Made by a program: the position numbers and the translations under genes. A DNA stretch of 64,000 bases. Origin: Pholis gunnellus. Lineage: Eukaryota > Chordata > Actinopteri > Perciformes > Pholidae. Positions 1 to 10,925 of this stretch are shown piece by piece. Below the pieces are notes generated by a model. It did not search any database. It was not told the DNA's origin and saw nothing but the letters and a program-made list of their open reading frames with translations. The stretch is from the NCBI GenBank assembly GCA_910591455.2, contig OU342814.1, positions 22,087,768 through 22,151,767 on the forward strand, in the 5' to 3' direction. Position 1 is the stretch's first letter. Every line of letters begins with the position of its first letter.

Positions 1-744
1 TGGAGGCCGGAGAGGAGAACACACCGGGGAACAACTGGTTTCAATCGGGAAACTACGAGCAGCGCCGACTCTGCGAGGAGTTGTGAAAGATAAAAAAGGA
101 GCAGGCATTAATTCATGACACGGGGTTTGTTTTAAAACAAAATGTAGAAGGAGTAAAATAACAGAAAAGAATACACAAGTCAGCAAATTCAACACATTTG
201 GGGTTTATTAGAGCCCGTTTGAAGTTCCTGGGCTATGAAATTATAATCCAAGTGCTTACACGGACGATATAATCGCTGTTTTCTAAATTAGGCTCTGAGG
301 CTTTGCAATAAAGAGGAAAGTCACTGCACAAAGACGGAGATAAAGGTTGATTTTAAAGGGGATAAGAGACCCCCCCACACTTCTTACAGATTCTTTATTG
401 CAGACCGTAGAGCGCTGCAGAATGAAACACCCGTGCATGACCGAGTGACTCCAGAGAACATCAGAAGTGAGGTAATCCAGAACACATGCTCGGCACGCAA
501 ACAGTTAACTCCGGCTTCTGCCAGCTCCTCCAAAAAAAAAAAGAAAGTGCAGCTTTTAAAAAATGAGCTCGACTTGTTTATTCAGAGCTCTGTGAAAAAA
601 AAAAAAAAAAAAGAATAGCACAGAACCCTGAGGGACGTCGAACGGCGAATATTCAAAAAAACCCAAGAGCCTCGGCTCGCCCAAAAAAGAGAAAAAATGT
701 TTTTTCATTTTCTTTTTGTGTTTAATTCTGTAACAAATTCCACT

Positions 745-935
745 TGAAAATATAATTAGAAAGTGCAGGGGGAAACGGCAAACTACTGCATTAGCTGTAA
801 TTGAACAAAAGAGCGCTTTGCCTGCTGGGAGGTGGCCCGCCGAGGCCCCATGGGAAAGGGGGCGGGGCCAGGGCCTGGTGGCATCTCCGCGGGGACGGTG
901 GAGTTTATTTATAATCACAGGCCGCCTCTTGGACG
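745..935. promoter_or_regulatory. candidate intronic regulatory block
   Basis: A single-copy, non-repetitive block in intron 6. It combines homeodomain-type cores (CTGTAATTGA near 795 and a TTTATTTATAATCAC stretch near 903) with a GC-rich centre containing GGGGCGGGGCC near 859. This mix, bounded by low-complexity DNA, is what conserved enhancers of developmental genes look like, but conservation was not tested. Confidence 0.27.
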
Positions 936-1307
936 GGAACAGGGCCCCGGCTCTGATCTAACACTCAATTAATACACACACGGCTGAGATCACACAACAC
1001 ACACACATGCTAGCGCACACAGGTCACACAGCATGCACGCACACACACTAAAACACTTTAAAGCCTGTACACACACCTTTTATCTACCTTATGCAAACAC
1101 GCAGCGCCTCACACACCTTGACCACAAGACACACACACACACACACACACAAACACACCCTGTGCCAACAAGACAACGTGGAGGTCCAACTGCAAAAACA
1201 TGGGGTGTGTAAATGCACAAGATGGAGAGATGCACGAACAGAAAGCTGGAGGAGAGCCGTCCGTCTGCACGCCTGATTTATTCTATGTTCCCTTAATGAG
1301 CAGCCAT

Positions 1308-1309
<2 letters not shown>

Positions 1310-1365
<56 letters not shown>
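1310..1365. repeat. (CT)n microsatellite
   Basis: About 28 uninterrupted CT units, a perfect polypyrimidine/polypurine tract. On the meis1 sense strand it reads (GA)n within intron 6. Confidence 0.97.
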
Positions 1366-1367
<2 letters not shown>

Positions 1368-1549
1368 GTGCGGGATGAAGATTAGTTCGATGCCTAATTG
1401 TTTAGTAAATTCAATTTTCCCCATTCTATCCTGCCTTAGCTTTAGCTAAAGTTCTTAAATCTGCCGCCGCCAAAGCCGAGGGAACCCTTGCTTGTGAGCC
1501 GTGCATACCTTTTTTTTTTTTCATTACCATTTTTTTTTTTCTCTTCCAC

Positions 1550-1765
1550 CACCCTAATTCGCCATGAAAAGATTTTCCTTGCTGGAAATTCTGATTCCGC
1601 TATGATCGGTGATGCATTCCAATCCAATGCATTCTCATTGTGCAGGCGACTAAGATGCTTCCCTCTCTCGCTGTGCCAGGCCCCCACATCACACAAGCGC
1701 TCATGCAAGAAATGTTGCCTTGCCAATTCATTTGCAATAATAAAGAAAATGGTTAAGGTTGTTGT
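1550..1765. promoter_or_regulatory. candidate intronic regulatory block
   Basis: About 215 bp of complex sequence between T-runs and a C/T-rich tract. It contains two GATGCATTC/AATGCATTC-like segments near 1610-1635 (CATTCC is the TEAD core), CTAATTCG near 1554, and TTTGCAATAATAAAG near 1731. Dense homeodomain/TEAD-like content suggests an enhancer; this is inference from motifs only. Confidence 0.3.
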
Positions 1766-1941
1766 GCTTTGCACCCCCCCCCCTCCTCCTCCTCCTCTCC
1801 CCCCGTCCCTCACCCCTCTCTCCTCTCTCTGAAATATCTTTTGTGATGATATGGATATTTACTTCTCACTCCGTGCCAGCGAGCGTGCAGGAATAATCGT
1901 ATGTGCATACTTAGCGGCGCAGACACAAATATCCAAATACC

Positions 1942-1951
1942 TCCCCCCCCC

Positions 1952-1985
<34 letters not shown>
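1942..1985. repeat. (C)n(CA)n compound microsatellite
   Basis: A run of C passes directly into about 16 CA units. The same poly-C/(CA)n composite recurs at about 42006-42051 and 60283-60326. Confidence 0.95.
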
Positions 1986-1989
<4 letters not shown>

Positions 1990-2222
1990 TCAGTGGCGGT
2001 ACATCTGAATCAAAGATGACAAGCCGGGCTACTCCATCCCCCAGAATGCTTTGGTGCATATGTTCTCCAGCAGGTTGTTTTTCTTTAACACCGTTTTTGA
2101 CCTTTTGCTGGGCAGCACTGCTTCCTCAGGTCTGAAATGCGTGAGAATGCCATGTGTTGCAGCGGCGAGATTGGCCCTGGACACATTCTCCCACTCAGCT
2201 GGTGGAGAAGCTGTGAGTGAGG

Positions 2223-2244
2223 TGGGGGGGGGGGGGGGGGGGGG
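2223..2244. repeat. poly-G tract
   Basis: About 22 consecutive G residues in intron 6, immediately after a GAGTGAGGT segment. Confidence 0.95.
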
Positions 2245-2589
2245 CTATTGTAAAACCTCTTGTTTACTTTGCTTTCCACTGTGATAGATAAAGCAGGATC
2301 TGCCTCTCTGATAACCGGCCAGGCAACTACGTCCGCTCTCTCTCCTCCTCCCCTTCGCTGCAATATCTGTGCTTCAGAGAAGAGGGGCTGGTAATGGTAT
2401 GCGTGGTGCAAAAAAAAAAAAGGGGGGAGTGAGAGAGCAAAAGACCCTCCCTCCCTCCCTCCCTCCCATTCTGTTCTGCACTCCCCCCTTCCTCCCCAAA
2501 CTCTCCACAATAGACAAAGAAAGAAGAAATAACCTTATAATTGCTGAAGGGGGTGAGGGAGAAGAACTGGATTTGGTCTCTTGAGTAGG

Positions 2590-3180
2590 TTAAGTGTGCT
2601 ACGTTGAATAGCCGTCAGGTACTCCTTCAATCGGCTCTTTAAACCGCCGGGTTAACCTCGTGGAGACGAGCACAGATAATTACACGTTTGAGATAATTAC
2701 CAGAGCTTTCAACGTCCGTTTAGATGACACTCACGGAAACTGACAAAGTGATTTTCTTCCTTTTCTCCGTGGCCTCTTGCCACTTCAGCTCTCGCTGCTT
2801 TTGTTTACCCCCTCTATGAGTCCAAACACAAACATTAGCTGGAGAGCTCTCAAAGCATATTTCCCTTTTATTCAGCTGCGAATGAAAAAAAAAAAAACAG
2901 GCGGGCGTTAATTTGTTAATGACACGTTTTAGCTGCGTTGTTCCTGCGTTAGCCTAGCCTAGCTCAAACAGCACGGGGATGTTCTCGGCGGGTCCCTTGG
3001 AGACGGTGGCCCATTGTCAGGGGCTCGCAGGGGGTTTAAAGGGGGGAGAGGAACTTTCCATTAGCTAAGTACACATGTGTTAAGCCAGGTTATTGTTTAC
3101 TTAGCCAAAGAAACCACAGCAGGCCTCGGGGACGGACATGGCCGCCCATCACAAGTAACACGAGACGCAAGCCAGGAACT
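2590..3180. promoter_or_regulatory. candidate intronic regulatory block
   Basis: The longest complex block in the visible part of intron 6. It includes a duplicated AGATAATTAC decamer at 2674-2683 and 2691-2700 (GATA plus TAATTA overlap), a TTAATTTGTTAATGAC segment near 2909, and the ordinary single-copy stretch 2940-3180. One 12-base A run interrupts it near 2884. The paired motif and lack of repeats support a regulatory role, but conservation is untested. Confidence 0.35.
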
Positions 3181-3329
3181 TTATTTGCAGTTGGGATTTT
3201 GTGGGAGAATCGTTTTTCAACAAGAGTTTCCAGAAATATGATTTTAAAAAACAACTCATGGAAAAGAAAGTTTGAAAATGTCTAAAAACGTGTAAAAGAG
3301 AAGCTGCTGACGCTCTCGTTCTTTGAAGT

Positions 3330-3475
3330 CACCCCCCCGGCCTTGATTTGCTTAATCACAATCACCCCTACTTGCTATTCCACCACAATAATGAAGAGGC
3401 TAAGAAACACACGAGTCACGTGGTGTCGCCTCTTTGTGTCACTTGTTGAATCCTGAACAGCCGCCCTGCATTCAC
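3330..3475. promoter_or_regulatory. candidate intronic regulatory block
   Basis: A single-copy block with CTTGATTTGCTTAATCACAATCACC near its left side (split here into TTGATTTG and TTAATCACAATCACC elements) and a CACGTG E-box at 3417-3422. It is bounded on the right by a long G-rich tract. Weak, motif-based call. Confidence 0.22.
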
Positions 3476-3489
3476 TCCCCGATGGAAAA

Positions 3490-3585
3490 AAGAAAAAGGG
3501 GAGGATGGGGGTGGTGGAGGGGGAGGGGGGGGGGTCAGGGGAAGGGAGGAGGGGGTGTAGAGGAGGGAGGGGGGGGGGGGGTCAA
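3490..3585 (+). repeat. G-rich low-complexity tract
   Basis: G-runs of 3 to 13 separated by one to three A or T residues on the plus strand. This pattern satisfies the usual four-run requirement for G-quadruplexes many times over; on the meis1 transcript it reads as C-rich. Confidence 0.9.
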
Positions 3586-3916
3586 AACCTCTCCTCTATT
3601 CAACTACAAAAGCTGCTATTACCGACAATCGGCACCATGATTCAAAAGTTTGTGTTCCGGTCGTCGGCGTGCGACTGCAGGAGCGAGAGAGGAACTCGAT
3701 ACGTACTTCAACGAGAAGCCAATAGATTAGCGATAGTACTGATTAGGAAAAATATAGTGGCTGACCCCGGCGGTCAGGGTTTCCATTGAGTTTGGAGAGG
3801 AAGGGTGGGGGGGGGGTCACTCTTTGACCGCCATAGAGTTACCTAAACCAACACTGCTGGGTCCCTGTCTGACCTGGAAACCAGCACTTGTATGGCATCG
3901 TGGTGCCAATTGTTGT

Positions 3917-3955
<39 letters not shown>
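3917..3955. repeat. 39-base poly-G tract
   Basis: The longest homopolymer in the window, 39 G as printed. Such a length is hard to sequence accurately, so the exact count should be treated as approximate. Confidence 0.95.
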
Positions 3956-3956
<1 letters not shown>

Positions 3957-4785
3957 ACGGCGATAGCGCTATCGAGAATAAATTCTTACACAGTGACCAA
4001 CAGCACTAAGCTCACACAGGGCACAGGGTTTGTTTAGGAAGCATTTAGTTCCCAAATGTAGAGATGTCCCTTCAGATTGGAGGTTATTTATACACGATTT
4101 CAGTGTCAATAAAGCTCTTTATTATGGAAGAATACCTCCTGACTAATAGAACTCAACGGGTCAGCTGCTGAGCGCTTGTCACTTAAGACTCTCTCACATC
4201 CACAAACACACAAAAAAAAAAAGCCAGACGGAGAACTATTTTTTTATGGGAAAAATTCAATTATTTCCAGCCCCACTTCAGCCTGCACGGCTCAATCAAG
4301 TGGAGGAGCTCTCGAGACCCGGAGTGAGTCCTCAGCACCATTAGTAGTGTTCTGCTCTGCAGCAGAGAAAGAGAGAGAGCCCGGGCCCCTCGGAGTTCAT
4401 TAGCAAATTGCCGCGGCCCCCCCCCCCTCTCGCGCTCTCTGTGCAATTAAAAAGGCAACTGTGCGAAAATGACGTACGACAGCGTGGAAATACCTCCCCG
4501 CTCCTTTTTAGACTGAGGTGAACATGTGCAGCGGAGCAAACAGAGGGACGCAATCAGCAGCACACAAGTAGTCCCTTCCACATTAAAAGTCACTCGTACT
4601 GTAACTCTACTGTGTCTTTTATGTTTATTTACAGCTGAACTCAAAGCAGGGATGTGTGGAAACGTGCTGCCAAAGAGAAGAAATGAGGGAAAAGGTGGTG
4701 GGAAGCTCTCTGGGGAAGCAGGCAGGGAAAGGGTTAAAGAAGTCCAACTGGTGCTAACCAGTCACTCCACTCACATAGCACCTGA

Positions 4786-4870
4786 GGGGGGGGGGGGGGG
4801 GGGGGCTGCATTTATCAGGCCAGTCTGAACACACACACACACACATATATGCATACACTTGTAGACAGAT

Positions 4871-4926
<56 letters not shown>
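4786..4926. repeat. poly-G then (CA)n microsatellites
   Basis: A G20 run (4786-4805), a short (CA)n run near 4829-4845, and about 28 CA units at 4870-4926, with a short unique spacer between them. Confidence 0.93.
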
Positions 4927-4929
<3 letters not shown>

Positions 4930-5640
4930 AGGGTGGACCCAAACTGGCTGGGCTGCATTCACAAGCCGACGCAGAGCCTCTGTGACTTCTTCACCTCTCA
5001 GCTCTGCTGTGCTTTTCTTCTGAGAGGGGCGCCCGGCGTCCCCCTCTCTCCGTACACTCGGCCTCGGCTAACAAAGCAAACGCAAAGACATGTAAAGAAT
5101 ATTCCAAACTGTTACGTGACGCAAGGGTGCGAATGCAGCAGAGAGAGTCAGCGTTGTTGGATTGTTGAGTTTAATAAATTCAAAGTATTTTTTTCTCCTC
5201 CTCCTCTCCTCGGCTACAGTCGCCTCACTGGAATAAATTGGTTTATGAATAAATGAGCCTGCTTTCTCCGTCTTGTTAACATTGTTCTTTTGTGCAAATT
5301 CTTTTTTTTTTTTTTTCAGTCCACTTCAACTTTATGCCCGAGGGCATATATTAAAAATACATATGGAAAGAGATAATGCACACACAAACGCAAATTCGTT
5401 CAGGATGTCACTGCCTAACAACCGCAGATAAGATGTCACACAAAAATAGCCCACAAAACTCCTAAAAAATATATATATATATATATTCAGCGGGCTAGTT
5501 AAGTTATGAAGAGCACTGCCATTAATATATTCAGCTGTGAGAGGCATGCACCCTCTGTTTGGATATGCCCATTTACACACAGCCTCCACACTATCCCACC
5601 ACAGCAGCCCGTCCCTCATTTTACACATCTGTCAAAAAGC

Positions 5641-5657
5641 CCCCCCCCCCCCCCCCC
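5641..5657. repeat. poly-C tract
   Basis: Seventeen consecutive C residues in intron 6. Confidence 0.93.
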
Positions 5658-6239
5658 GCGCTGCAATGCAAACTACGCCTGTAGGTCATAGTATTCTGTC
5701 ACATCAGCGTAAACACAAGCTTGTGTGGTTTGGCCCTGAATCGGCTGCATCTAAAGGGTCCGTCGCTGCATTAAAAGATATATAGGCCACGTCTTCATCT
5801 TACAGTCAATTAAAGATCTGCATCAGAGCCTCCAGCACAACATGGTTTTCCTCATATACCTGGAAACCCAAGGGGTTTAACACACTCTCTGTTTCCATAT
5901 AGCATAAGGCTTCATTCCATGTCCTGACCTATCTATAATAATAAAAAAGAAAAGAAAGAGAGACAAGTGAATCCCTGAGAGGATACAAGGAGCCGTTCAA
6001 AGAGACACTTAAATGCACAAGTGGCGTCTGTGTTATTTAATTCTGCTCCTGGATTAAATGAAGTATAATCTTCCGGGTGATCTTTCTCATTTCCATAATC
6101 AGACATAAGGGCTTGGGTGGAGAAGGTGGAGGGAAAGGGGGGGGGGGGGCTACCCAGTCCGCTCCCAGTCCTGCCATTCAGCCCAGAACATAAAAGCCGG
6201 TGGCTGCCTCTCTCTCTACTCAGACCAGCCACTCAACCA

Positions 6240-6620
6240 TATGGAAGTCCGCGGATTTAAATTATTTAGCCTAATCGCTTCATTACTTTTTATGTCGGAC
6301 TATCCAACTAATCCCTTTAATTTGGCCACTTGATTTTTTCCCCCTCGTCGGTATCCGTAGCCGCTCCTCTCATGCGCTCTTAAAACTCTGGATGGAGTTT
6401 TAACTTATTGGTCTCACAGTCTGCAGCTCCGTCTCGAGCGACTCGAGCTATTAATGGCCGACAAAAAAAAAAAAATCCAGATTTGCATAATTCTAATCAT
6501 CGGTTGCTGTTATCATTATTTAACGGCAGCGTGTATGGACCATTAGGGTCATGCCTGTGTGCGCGCGCACTACAATGTCCCCGGAGTGCCAGCAGTCAGT
6601 GGAGCACATAATGAAGGCCG
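6240..6620. promoter_or_regulatory. candidate intronic regulatory block with POU octamer
   Basis: Homeodomain-rich single-copy sequence: TTTAAATTATTTAGCCTAAT near 6258, TCATTACTTT near 6279, CTATTAATGG near 6447, a perfect POU octamer ATTTGCAT at 6481-6488 followed by AATTCTAATCATC, and TTATTTAACGG near 6517. It lies about 0.75 kb downstream of exon 6. The motif density is higher than in neighbouring DNA; function is inferred. Confidence 0.35.
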
Positions 6621-7263
6621 CGGTTATCTCTTGATATCGGCACAAAAGGGGGAAAACACTCCCTAATCTACCTTTAATACCCGCTGCTGCTGCTTCTTCT
6701 TCTGCGGCTCTCAGAGAAGAAACCTTCTGAGCGCGAGAGGACAGGAAGAGAAGAAGCGCAGGGGTCTCGATAAGCAATGTGCACTCATGTCTGAGGAAAA
6801 ATACTGACAAGACGCGTAATGAACCGTGAACTCCACAGTGGAGAAACCGAAGGACGGCACCTCGGCCCCGCAGTCTGCAGACCCATCCTCCTCCTCCTCC
6901 TCCTCCTCCTGCGCTCTGCCGGGCTGCAGACAAACAGAGGAGCCGAGGACCGGGGTGTGTTTTTTTTCTCTCCACCCCGCTTTTAGTGGCACAAAAACGG
7001 CGAGAAAAAATGGAGAGAGGCGCTAAATTAAAATGGACACGAAGCAGGTCAAGTTTGTGGCGATGCCTTTTCTTTTTTCTTTTTTTTTACCGAGCTAATC
7101 TCCCCGGGTCGGTTCCGGGTTCAAGTCTTTAATGGGGCAATAATAGCAACATTATTCAGAGAGAAATTTTCATTCCGATGGACGGAATGTAAAACGGCCT
7201 TAATCATATGCAAATAGCAGAGTAGTGACCCAGAATAGCTGAATAGCCAGCAGGGAGAGCACG

Positions 7264-7277
7264 AGCGCGCGCGCACA

Positions 7278-7337
<60 letters not shown>
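7264..7337. repeat. (GC)n/(CA)n alternating purine-pyrimidine tract next to exon 6 donor
   Basis: GCGCGCGC-type alternation (7264-7282) runs into about 27 CA units ending at 7337, only about 20 bases past the exon 6 donor. On the meis1 pre-mRNA this is a long (UG)n followed by alternating CG. Alternating purine-pyrimidine DNA of this kind favours Z-DNA. Confidence 0.95.
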
Positions 7338-7342
<5 letters not shown>

Positions 7343-7360
7343 AGACAGAGAGAGATGTAC

Positions 7361-7507
7361 CTGATCAAGGGCCACCGATGATCTCGTGATTTCCTCGCTG
7401 TCGGATTTGGACCCGGCCTCCCTGTCGTCTATGACCAGGTCGATGGGCATCTTGCCCTTCAAGCAGCTGATGTACCGGTGACAGAAATTATCACACAGCT
7501 CGTGGAC
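7361..7507 (-). CDS. meis1: Meis homeobox protein, coding exon 6 (VHELCDNF...LDQ)
   Basis: This 147-nt exon encodes 49 residues, starting [20 protein letters not shown] and ending in an acidic/serine stretch [12 protein letters not shown] and then SSVALDQ. The acceptor is a pyrimidine-rich tract ending GAAG before GTC CAC; the donor after CAG is GTACAT. Both ends are phase 0. It is the second half of the Meis/PKNOX N-terminal domain, the region that binds PBX partners in the nucleus, plus the start of the linker to the homeodomain. The [17 protein letters not shown] pattern matches MEIS1 rather than MEIS2, whose equivalent segment reads VIDERDGSSKSDHEE. The next exon is not in the window. A (UG)n tract follows the donor by about 20 nt. 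Confidence 0.95.
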
Positions 7508-8694
7508 CTTCAGAGAGAGAGGAAGGAAGACATCATCATCACACACACATAAATGACAGCCTTTGACATGCAGAAGAGCCCCGGAGAGCTTTGTATTGGG
7601 GGGGGGGGGGGGGGGGGGGTCACAGCCCAGTTGTTGCATCTAAAATATATTTTAGTGAACACGAGGCTTGACTGATCACTGGCAAAGTGATCAGTCACAG
7701 TCTGCTTAGGCGCTGTGATAAATTATGAGTCTAAATATGTTCAAAAGCTCTAGTTTTGCATTCTTCCCCTTTGCTCTGACATTATAAAAGATCCTTCCGG
7801 ACCAGGTGAGTCCAGGTCCCGAGCTGCGCCGCATAGCCAACGCTGCTCCATCCGGGCTTTTGTAATAGCAACTTTAAAATATATATATATATATATTTTA
7901 TATATATATTCTCTACTCTCAAATAGAGATATCTTTGAAAATTGACAGCGACACGAGGGCTCAGGGGCTCCAACGCACTCAACACGTCCGTGTTAATGCC
8001 CCGGGTATAGTGGCCATTAGAGGAGGGCGACCCGCTTGACTGACATTTAAGGTAAACTGTTTAATTCCGTCCACTTATTACATTATCACTGCCAATGTGG
8101 CGCATCGAGGAGCTGAACAAATGTCAGAGGGGCAGAAAAACACAGCAGAAAGCGGCTTAAACTGGATTTATATTTAGCAGTGAACAGTTTACAGCCTCTT
8201 ATTTACAGCACGTGGTCGCGTCACGTTTTAATAAAGCAACAAACTTTCAACAGCTTTGATAATGTTCCACAGTGTGAGGTTAAAGTGGACTTTACGGGCT
8301 CCCGTAGTCCATCTGACGCGCAGACAAATCAGAGTTTTTACACCCACTGCTGCCTCTCCCTCTCCACAGATGGCAGCCGGCGGCCTCTCTGCCCTCCATA
8401 AAGAAATCCTCCCAAAAGTTCGCTATATGTTTCAACCTTGCGTGTGATTTGTGCCAGCATTAAACTTCATTAAAGCACGCGGGGAGAGTTTTGGGGCACA
8501 GAGAGATATCCGTTCCAGTTGTAACAGCTTGCGTCGTGATTAAACGCGGAAGAGAAAACGGCCCCATGATTGATTTTGACGCTAATTATAACCGACGAGC
8601 AAAAAAATACTTCTTCTTTTCTTTCTTTTTTGCAAACACAGCCCATAGGTCTGAAAAAGTGGCACAGAAAATGAAAGAAGAAGAAGAATATTAC
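7508..8694 (-). other. meis1: meis1 intron 5
   Basis: A 1187-bp intron between exons 5 and 6. Donor GTAATA follows the GAGAAG end of exon 5; the acceptor GAAG precedes exon 6. It holds a poly-G run at about 7599-7619 (C-run on the transcript) and an (AT)n palindromic stretch near 7879-7912. The rest is single-copy with no element that I recognise. Confidence 0.92.
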
Positions 8695-8745
8695 CTTCTC
8701 CAGCTCCAGAAGATGAAATCGTAAAACTTGAATGGCTTGAATCAT
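8695..8745 (-). CDS. meis1: Meis homeobox protein, coding exon 5 (MIQAIQVLRFHLLELEK)
   Basis: A 51-nt exon of exactly 17 codons, MIQAIQVLRFHLLELEK, identical to the Meis family signature as I know it. The acceptor reads TTTTTCAG before ATG and the donor is AAG followed by GTAATA. Both phases are 0, so skipping this exon would keep the frame. The segment is an amphipathic helix in the N-terminal PBX-interaction domain. The internal ATG at its first codon is a conserved methionine, not an initiation site. Confidence 0.96.
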
Positions 8746-9220
8746 CTGAAAAATTAAAATAACAATAAAAAGAATTAGAGCTCACATCTCTTGATATTAA
8801 ACAGGCCACGTTTTGATCTCAATACAAGGAAAATAATATTCATGTGAATGGGTTTTTATGTGGGACTGATATTAAACCGTGGACGTTATTGCAGTGCGGA
8901 GAGCAGACATGCAGGAGTCAGAGAGCTGTTCGGCAGCAACTAGTGAGGAAGACGTCGCTCTCATCGTCACGTTCACAGCAGCAGCACTGTACGAAGTGGA
9001 GAAGTTTGGAGTTCAGAGGGTCGCGTCAGCTGCCTGACAAGCGGCCCTTCATCAGGGGGGGGGTATCAAAAGTCCCCCAAAAATCACCTCCAATCCTGCT
9101 CTGACTCTTCAGCACCACGTGGCTCTCTGACTCACACATGTACATAAACATGCAAACAATACACTCAGAGCAGGAAATGTCACTTTCCATATAAATATAT
9201 TAATTTATAATGTATCTTAC
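8746..9220 (-). other. meis1: meis1 intron 4
   Basis: A 475-bp intron with donor GTAAGA and an acceptor after an A/T-rich tract ending TTTTTCAG. Apart from a short G-run near 9055-9063, no repeats or recognisable elements are seen. Confidence 0.93.
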
Positions 9221-9271
9221 CAGATTATCCAATTCTGGATTTGATGAAAATAAAGGTTTTTCTGCCCGAAT
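9221..9271 (-). CDS. meis1: Meis homeobox protein, coding exon 4 (IRAEKPLFSSNPELDNL)
   Basis: A 51-nt exon of 17 codons, IRAEKPLFSSNPELDNL, a hallmark stretch of MEIS proteins in the N-terminal PBX-binding domain. The acceptor is TTCTTTTAG before ATT CGG; the donor is CTG followed by GTAAGA. Phase is 0 at both ends. No usable start or stop lies within it, and it is too short to be found by ORF length, so it was located by reading the junctions between exons 3 and 5. Isoleucine at its first position agrees with MEIS1; MEIS2 usually has valine there. Confidence 0.95.
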
Positions 9272-10704
<1,433 letters not shown>

Positions 10705-10925
10705 CCGTATATAGCGTCTTTATCTCTCTTGAGAGCGTCGTTAACAGAGGAGCCCATACTGGGAGGCATGGTGTTGGTGTGGGCGGTGTGCGGATACTGG
10801 TGGGAGTGCAGCTGGGGCCCGTGGTTGAGGTGCACCGCCTGCATGGACCGGGCGCCGTGCGGGTCTCCGTACATGGTGGTCGGGATGCCCACCCCGTCCA
10901 TCCCGTAGTGGGGCAAGTCTTCGTA
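10705..10925 (-). CDS. meis1: Meis homeobox protein, coding exon 2 ([13 protein letters not shown]...)
   Basis: A 221-nt exon: 73 codons plus two bases of a split glycine codon. It starts [20 protein letters not shown] and includes [40 protein letters not shown]. This is the histidine-rich N-terminal region of MEIS1. The acceptor is TGTGTGCAG before TAC; the donor is GG followed by GTAGGT. The frame joins exon 1 (MAQR) and exon 3 without a break. Compared with the MEIS sequences I know, one glycine is missing (PHYGM instead of PHYGGM) and one histidine is missing (VHLNHG instead of VHHLNHG). An antisense open frame of 181 codons over this exon has no recognisable content. Confidence 0.96.

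Larger units (their letters stand above)
1..7360 (-). other. meis1: meis1 intron 6 (partial, 3' part outside window)
   Basis: This is the intron following exon 6, whose donor GTAC lies at 7357-7360. I looked on the minus strand for the next meis1 exons (the SGDNSSEQ-type linker, then the homeodomain with its WFINARRR helix) and saw none, so the intron runs off the left edge. It contains five candidate regulatory blocks and several simple repeats, listed separately. Stretches with nothing recognisable are about 1-740, 940-1300, 3590-3910, 3960-4780, 4930-5640, 5660-6240 and 6620-7200; these are mostly A/T-rich single-copy DNA with short A or T runs. Confidence 0.8.

Noticed and set aside
1..7300. 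Possible meis1 homeodomain exon in the left part of the window
   Set aside because: No minus-strand match to the linker or WFINARRR region was found by reading.
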